Assembly (NCBI GenBank): GCA_031552995.1
Contig: JAVBMB010000025.1
Location: 1 to 18,108, forward strand
Direction: 5' to 3'
From: JAVBMB01 sp031552995
GTDB taxonomy: Bacteria; Bacillota; Clostridia; Oscillospirales; Butyricicoccaceae
Length of the DNA: 18,108 nt
The notes below the pieces were generated by a model that searched no databases, was not told the DNA's origin, and saw nothing but the letters and a program-made list of their open reading frames with translations. Made by a program: the position numbers and the translations under genes. Positions 14,558 to 18,108 of this stretch are shown piece after piece. The first letter of the stretch is position 1; each line of letters starts with the position of its first letter.

Positions 14558-14969
14558 AGTGAACTGTCACCTTTCGGGCGTCCGGCCCGTCGCTTTCAAA
14601 ATATATCCTGACCGTTCCGCGCGGCAGCGCATCCTCGGCGCGCTCGCTCCACTCGACAACAAGCAGCGCACCCGAAGCGATATAGTCCTGCCAGCCGATG
14701 TCGTATAAATCCTCAGAACCGTTCAGCCTGTACATATCAAAATGGCATACAGGATACCGGCCTGGGTATTCGTTTACAATCGTATATGTCGGGCTTTTCG
14801 CGTCTTCCGTGCATCCAAGGCCGCGGACAAGACCGCGCGTAAATGTGGTTTTCCCGGCTCCAAGCCCGCCAAAGAGTGCGACGGCAGGCGCCAACACAAG
14901 GTCGTGCGCCAAATCAAAGCCCAGACGCTCGGTCTGCTCGCCCGAATGTGTAATATATGTTTTTGTCAG
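14538..14969 (-). CDS. tsaE: tRNA threonylcarbamoyladenosine biosynthesis ATPase TsaE
   Basis: P-loop ATPase that activates the TsaB-TsaD complex for t6A synthesis. Motifs: Walker A GGLGAGKTTF, then KSPTYTIVNEYPG, CHFDMYRLNGSEDLYDIGW, and VVEWSERAEDALP with the conserved Trp and Glu, all in standard order. The frame is open back to 15062, but the extended -10 promoter at 15011-15039 lies inside that extension, so the true start must be downstream. Two candidates remain: TTG at 14990 (150 aa, weak ribosome site) and CTG at 14969 (143 aa, with GGGGTGA seven bases upstream and the protein beginning TKTYITHSGEQTERLG, as family members do). I prefer the CTG but am not sure. It is the first gene of a six-gene operon and overlaps tsaB by 20 bases. 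Function is secure, start is not. Confidence 0.93.
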   Translation of the reverse strand: MTKTYITHSGEQTERLGFDLAHDLVLAPAVALFGGLGAGKTTFTRGLVRGLGCTEDAKSPTYTIVNEYPGRYPVCHFDMYRLNGSEDLYDIGWQDYIASGALLVVEWSERAEDALPRGTVRIYFESDGPDARKVTVHYDDSCA

Positions 14970-15010
14970 AAAATCACCCCGGAATGACAACGCTTTGCTG
15001 TTTCCAAACA

Positions 15011-15039
15011 AGTATACCACGTATCGGCGGTGATTTAAA
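15011..15039 (-). promoter_or_regulatory. Extended -10 promoter of the tsaE operon
   Basis: On the minus strand TATACT (15016-15011) is preceded by TGG, forming an extended -10. TTTAAA (15039-15034) lies 17 bases upstream as a partial -35. Transcription would start near 15004, placing the CTG at 14969 about 35 bases into the message. Confidence 0.6.
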
Positions 15040-15108
15040 GAGATTGCGGGATATTTAGGCAAAATATCGCGTCGATTTTACCCTCGTCTGCGTGACGCTT
15101 CAGCTTGT

Positions 15109-15318
15109 CGAAAAATTAGAGCGCGCCCTACTTTTTCGTGAGCCATCAGATTTTCCACGGACATATGCCGGAGAAAATCACCTTAACCCTCCCATTTTTG
15201 CGCATAAAATGGGTGAAATCCGGCCCGCAGGCCGGAGCCGGCTAAATGCCTGAAGACCCCGCAGGGTTTTCAGGCAGTCTCAACAGCGACACGCCGGGCA
15301 AATGCCCGGCGTGTCGCT
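15109..15318. repeat. Cluster of six consecutive inverted repeats in a gene-free gap
   Basis: The gap 15063-15341 has no gene that I can support. Hairpins: H0 15109-15138 (CGAAAAA/TTTTTCG plus TAG/CTA), H1 15149-15179 (GATTTTC/GAAAATC plus CGG/CCG), H2 15191-15213 (CCCATTTT/AAAATGGG), H3 15219-15236 (TCCGGCC/GGCCGGA), H4 15247-15276 (13-bp stem with one G-T pair), H5 15285-15318 (perfect 15-bp stem, AAAT loop). Stems differ in sequence, so this is not a CRISPR array. H3 and H4 have four-base loops that read TGCG on the minus strand between C and G. It may be a structured RNA, a chain of terminators or a dispersed repeat element. Confidence 0.7.
15285..15318 (-). terminator. Strong hairpin after the feo operon, possible terminator
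   Basis: The perfect 15-bp stem (15285-15299 with 15304-15318) begins about 23 bases past the stop of the FeoB-associated gene. On the minus strand it is followed by GTTGAGACTG and lacks a T-run, so termination by it alone is doubtful. H4 next to it is followed by TTTAG. Confidence 0.45.
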
Positions 15319-15341
15319 TTACTTCACTATATAGCAAATAC

Positions 15342-15503
15342 TCAGTGTTTGCATTTCCCCGCGCTGGCGCAGTTGTCACATCCACACGAGCAGGTGCCGC
15401 TTTTTTTTTGCCTGTAGACCTTGCGCGCGGCGAGGACTACAGCGGCCAGGACTGCCGCGCCTACAATTATATTGCCAAGATTTTGCGCAAAAAACTCGCT
15501 CAT
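15342..15503 (-). CDS. FeoB-associated Cys-rich membrane protein
   Basis: A 53-aa protein starting MSEFFAQNLG, with one membrane helix (about 10-28, NIIVGAAVLAAVVLAARKVY), a short basic stretch (RQKK) and a cysteine-rich tail CSCGCDNCASAGKC (about 37-50). Both architecture and position match the small FeoB-associated proteins (Pfam FeoB_associated) found after feoB in Clostridia and related groups; the cysteines may hold iron or take part in redox. The ATG at 15503 begins one base after the feoB stop, with AAAGG upstream. An in-frame upstream ATG at 15599 lies within feoB and was rejected. Exact role is unknown even in the family. Confidence 0.9.
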   Translation of the reverse strand: MSEFFAQNLGNIIVGAAVLAAVVLAARKVYRQKKSGTCSCGCDNCASAGKCKH

Positions 15504-15504
15504 A

Positions 15505-17664
15505 TCAATCGCCTTTCGCCGCTCCGGCCCCGTCTGACGCGAGAGTTTTGGCCTTATAGCCCGGCCGCACGACCATGTAGACCAGAAGTGCAAGCGCAAT
15601 CACGGCCGCCGCCGTTCCCACACCGAACCCGTTGCCGGTAAAGAGCATTCCAAACTGATTTACAAGCATCGCTATGACATAGGCAAACACCATCTGATAA
15701 CCTATGGCGAACGCTGTCCACTTGCCGCTGTTCATCTCTCTTCTGATAGCGCCCATCGCGGCAAAGCACGGTGCGCACAGCAGGTTAAACACGAGGAAGG
15801 CATATGCGCTGATCGCGGTGAAGTGCTCCGCCATGCCGGCAAGGTTGCCGCCAACCGCGCCGCCGTCCATAAGCTCGACGCCGAAGAGCACCCCGAACAC
15901 GCCGACGACCTCTTCCTTGGCGACAAAGCCCATTATGCTGGCGACAGCCGCCTGCCACCCTCCAAAGCCGAGCGGACTGAATATCGGCGCGACTGCATTG
16001 CCTATCGTAGCCAGAATACTTGTGTCCATGTCCTCGACCATGCCGAAGCTGCCGTCCGTGAAGCCGAAGCCCGACAGGAACCAGATGAGAACGCTGGCGA
16101 GCAGGATGACTGTGCCCGCTTTTTTGATAAACGACCAGCCGCGCTCCCACATGCTGCGAAGCACTGCCTTTACCGTGGGTATGTGATATGCCGGAAGCTC
16201 CATAACAAACGGGGAGGCTTTGCCGGCGAACAACTTTGTCTTCTTAAGCATGATGCCTGTGACGAGCACGGCGCCGATGCCGAGGAAATACGCGCTGGGC
16301 GCAATCCACCACGCGCCGCCGAGCATTGAGCCGGCGATAAGCGAGATAACCGGAAGCTTGGCGCCGCATGGCATGAATGTGGTTGTAATAACAGTCATAC
16401 GCCGCTCGTGCTCGCTCTCTATCGTACGTGAGGCCATGATGCCCGGCACGCCGCAGCCGGTGCCTATAAGCATCGGGATGAACGACTTGCCAGACAGGCC
16501 GAAGCGGCGGAACACCCTGTCCATAATAAACGCTATACGTGACATGTATCCGCACTCTTCAAGGACGGCAAGGAGCATGAACAGAATCAGCATCTGCGGG
16601 ACAAAGCCCAGCACGGCACCGACTCCGCCGACAATGCCGTCGAGCAGCAAGCCTTCGAGCCACGGCGCGACATTGCCCGCTTCAAGCAGGGCGGCCAAGC
16701 CGTCATGTATCCACCCGCCAAACAGCGTTTCGTTCGCAAAATCTGTAACAATCGCGCCAAGCCATGTTACCGAAATAAAATATACGAGAAACATTATAGC
16801 GGCAAAAATCGGCAGCGCCAGATATTTGTTTGTAAGAATCCTGTCAATCTTGTCCGACGTTGTCAGCCTGCCGCGGTCAGCCTTGACGACACACTTTTTG
16901 ACAAGCTTCTCTATGTAATTATACCGCTCGTTTGTGATGATGCTCTCGCAGTCATCATCCATCTCATGTTCGCAATCGTGAACGGCCTTTTCAATCTCTT
17001 GCGAAGCAGATTCCGTAAGCTTAAGCTCAGCCTGAATCTTCTTGTCGCGCTCGAACAGCTTAATCGCATACCAGCGAAGGCTCCCGGCCTCAACCTTTGC
17101 CTTGATGACCTCTTCTATGTGGGCGATTGCGTGCTCGACCGGGCCCCCAAAGACGTGAAGCGGCGGTCTCAACGCCGTGCCCATCGCGATTTCCGCCGCT
17201 ATGGCGGCGACATCGCGCGAACCCTCGCCTTTTGACGCCGACGTCTCGACAATCTGGCAGCCGAGAGCTTCGCTTAGCCTTTTGATGTCGATTTTATCGC
17301 CGTTTTTGCGGACGATGTCCATCATGTTAAGCGCGACAACGACAGGGATACCGATTTCGAGAAGCTGCGTTGTAAGGTACAGGTTGCGCTCTATGTTCGA
17401 CGCGTCGACGATGTTGATTATCGCGTCCGGCTTTTCGTTAATCAGATAGTTTCTGGTAATCACTTCCTCCATCGAATAGGGAGAGAGTGAATAGATACCC
17501 GGCAAATCCTGAAGAACTCCGTTGCCGCCGCGAAGCTTACCCTCTTTTTTTTCAACCGTAACACCCGGCCAGTTGCCGACATACTGATTGCTGCCGGTGA
17601 GGTCGTTGAACATGGTTGTCTTGCCGCTGTTCGGGTTGCCGGCAAGAGCAATTTTAATTGGCAT
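15505..17664 (-). CDS. feoB: Ferrous iron transporter FeoB
   Basis: Large membrane protein that imports Fe(II), with an N-terminal GTPase. The 719-aa protein shows G1 GNPNSGKTT (9-17), the switch region YVGNWPGVTVEKKEG (about 28-42), G3 DLPG (53-56), G4 NMMD (113-116, in place of NKxD, as is common in FeoB), G5 SAS (142-144), then a helical guanine-dissociation-inhibitor-like segment (about 165-265). The membrane half follows, with two Gate-type blocks: one around GTGCGVPGIMASRTIESEHERR, the other beginning KAGTVILLASVLIWF. The C-terminus contains LLCAPCFAAMGAIRREM, including a Cys-Pro-Cys-like CAPC. The ATG at 17664 has GGAGG eight bases upstream; the longer frame to 17712 was not used. It lies between feoA and the Cys-rich gene in one operon. 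Secure. Confidence 0.97.
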   Translation of the reverse strand: MPIKIALAGNPNSGKTTMFNDLTGSNQYVGNWPGVTVEKKEGKLRGGNGVLQDLPGIYSLSPYSMEEVITRNYLINEKPDAIINIVDASNIERNLYLTTQLLEIGIPVVVALNMMDIVRKNGDKIDIKRLSEALGCQIVETSASKGEGSRDVAAIAAEIAMGTALRPPLHVFGGPVEHAIAHIEEVIKAKVEAGSLRWYAIKLFERDKKIQAELKLTESASQEIEKAVHDCEHEMDDDCESIITNERYNYIEKLVKKCVVKADRGRLTTSDKIDRILTNKYLALPIFAAIMFLVYFISVTWLGAIVTDFANETLFGGWIHDGLAALLEAGNVAPWLEGLLLDGIVGGVGAVLGFVPQMLILFMLLAVLEECGYMSRIAFIMDRVFRRFGLSGKSFIPMLIGTGCGVPGIMASRTIESEHERRMTVITTTFMPCGAKLPVISLIAGSMLGGAWWIAPSAYFLGIGAVLVTGIMLKKTKLFAGKASPFVMELPAYHIPTVKAVLRSMWERGWSFIKKAGTVILLASVLIWFLSGFGFTDGSFGMVEDMDTSILATIGNAVAPIFSPLGFGGWQAAVASIMGFVAKEEVVGVFGVLFGVELMDGGAVGGNLAGMAEHFTAISAYAFLVFNLLCAPCFAAMGAIRREMNSGKWTAFAIGYQMVFAYVIAMLVNQFGMLFTGNGFGVGTAAAVIALALLVYMVVRPGYKAKTLASDGAGAAKGD

Positions 17665-17746
17665 ATACTTTTCCTCCGAATACTGCCGCGGACGGCAAGC
17701 CGGCCACGGCATTATTGTTTGCCTTAACTAACTCTAATTTATTTAA

Positions 17747-17767
17747 CTGCGCGGCGCTGCCGCGCAG
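17747..17767. promoter_or_regulatory. Hairpin between feoA and feoB
   Basis: A 9-bp perfect stem CTGCGCGGC/GCCGCGCAG with a GCT loop sits in the 119-base gap between the feo genes. On the minus strand it is followed by TTAAATAAATTAG, AT-rich but without a T-run. It could act as an RNA stability or attenuation element; no function can be shown. Confidence 0.45.
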
Positions 17768-17783
17768 CCCCACCCCTGTATGT

Positions 17784-18005
17784 TTACGCGACCTCGATAT
17801 TCGCCGCATCCTCCTTGCGCAGCGACATCTCGTAGCTGCGGACATTGATCTCAAGCGGATCGCCCAGCGGAGCTGTTTTGCGGACATATACCTCGACGCC
17901 GCGTGTTATGCCCATGTCCATAATCCTTCGTTTGATGGCGCCGGTACCATGCAGTTTTACGACGACCGCCGAATGCCCGGGTTTAATGTCTTTGAGTGTT
18001 TTCAC
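17784..18005 (-). CDS. feoA: FeoA family protein
   Basis: Small cytoplasmic SH3-like protein that supports FeoB-dependent ferrous iron uptake. The 73-aa product has the normal length and the family pattern: LKDIKPGHSAVVVKLHGTGAIKRRIMDMGITRGVEVYVRKTAPLGDPLEINVRSYEMSLRKEDAANIEV, written here in the usual order of N-terminal strand, the RRIMDMGI turn, the APLGDPLEI core and the LRKEDA end. The start is GTG at 18005, with GGAGG seven bases upstream; no nearer ATG fits. It is the first gene of the feo operon and is preceded by a promoter with a DtxR-like palindrome. The gap of 119 bases to feoB is larger than the other spacings in this unit. Confidence 0.93.
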   Translation of the reverse strand: MKTLKDIKPGHSAVVVKLHGTGAIKRRIMDMGITRGVEVYVRKTAPLGDPLEINVRSYEMSLRKEDAANIEVA

Positions 18006-18043
18006 AAATACCCCTCCGTCATGCTGTGATGATTTAATCTGCG

Positions 18044-18059
18044 GTTAGTCAATTCTAAC
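18044..18059 (-). promoter_or_regulatory. DtxR/IdeR-like operator upstream of feoA
   Basis: A perfect inverted repeat GTTAG, six bases, CTAAC. The inner TTAG-N6-CTAA spacing matches the half-site spacing in the DtxR/IdeR consensus, and the gene downstream is an iron importer. It overlaps the predicted transcription start, where an iron-loaded repressor would block initiation. The regulator itself is not in the window. Confidence 0.6.
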
Positions 18060-18069
18060 TTTCATATAC

Positions 18070-18098
18070 AGTTTATAACTCATTTCGTCAAATGTCAA
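18070..18098 (-). promoter_or_regulatory. Promoter of the feo operon
   Basis: On the minus strand TTGACA (18098-18093), 17 bases, TAAACT (18075-18070). An alternative pair sits seven bases downstream: TTGACG (18091-18086), 17 bases, TATATG (18068-18063). Both have a good -35 and a moderate -10, and both place the start at or next to the palindrome at 18044-18059. Confidence 0.6.
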
Positions 18099-18108
18099 GT
18101 GCCCATAA

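Noticed and set aside
15109..15318. CRISPR array
   Set aside because: The six hairpins have different stem sequences and lengths and there is no repeated unit with constant-length spacers.
15246..15641. 131-codon plus-strand frame starting in the hairpin cluster
   Set aside because: Overlaps the FeoB-associated gene and the feoB end on the other strand; its beginning lies within H4, so it is not a credible gene.

Overview
The window looks like chromosomal DNA of an endospore-forming, moderately GC-rich member of the Firmicutes, class Clostridia (the Oscillospirales range would fit the GC content). Lineage clues are spmA/spmB, a SleB-type cortex hydrolase, RNase Y, an AbrB with a clostridial-type cysteine tail, an EcfA1-EcfA2-EcfT module, and FeoA/FeoB with the small FeoB-associated Cys-rich protein. 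The lineage is inferred from gene content only. I saw no rRNA, tRNA, CRISPR array, transposase, phage gene or integrase. This is mostly core genome with compact operons.

Layout, left to right. (1) 1-3327, minus strand: a sigma-A-like promoter, an RlmI/RlmK-like SAM methyltransferase, then ecfA1, ecfA2 and ecfT (ecfT runs off the left edge). (2) 3373-5349, plus strand: a monocistronic Na/Pi-type cotransporter with a PhoU-like tail. It is preceded by short direct repeats and followed by a strong hairpin that also lies at the end of the convergent RNase Y gene. (3) 5353-7030, minus: RNase Y with a near-consensus promoter. (4) 7081-7819, minus: SleB-like spore cortex hydrolase. (5) 7892-9549, plus: trmN6-like and rsmI methyltransferases, overlapping by ATGA. 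(6) 9598-10688, minus: spmA-spmB. (7) 10822-11240, plus: abrB with its own promoter and terminator. (8) 11259-11919, plus: an unrecognised acidic-tailed protein with its own promoter and terminator. (9) 15039 down to 11937, minus: a six-gene unit tsaE-tsaB-rpiB-upp-zinc-ribbon membrane protein-VOC/glyoxalase. (10) 15063-15341: gene-free and packed with six consecutive inverted repeats. (11) 18098 down to 15342, minus: feoA-feoB-FeoB-associated protein, with a DtxR-like palindrome at the promoter.

Functional themes are translation quality and RNA modification (tsaE/tsaB for t6A, trmN6, rsmI, the RlmI-like enzyme), RNA turnover (RNase Y), nutrient and metal import (ECF vitamin module, phosphate, ferrous iron), sporulation (spmAB, sleB, abrB nearby) and nucleotide/pentose salvage (upp, rpiB). 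No clearly new multi-gene system is visible. The least explained items are the hairpin cluster at 15109-15318, the orphan protein at 11336-11860, and the zinc-ribbon membrane protein inside the tsa operon.
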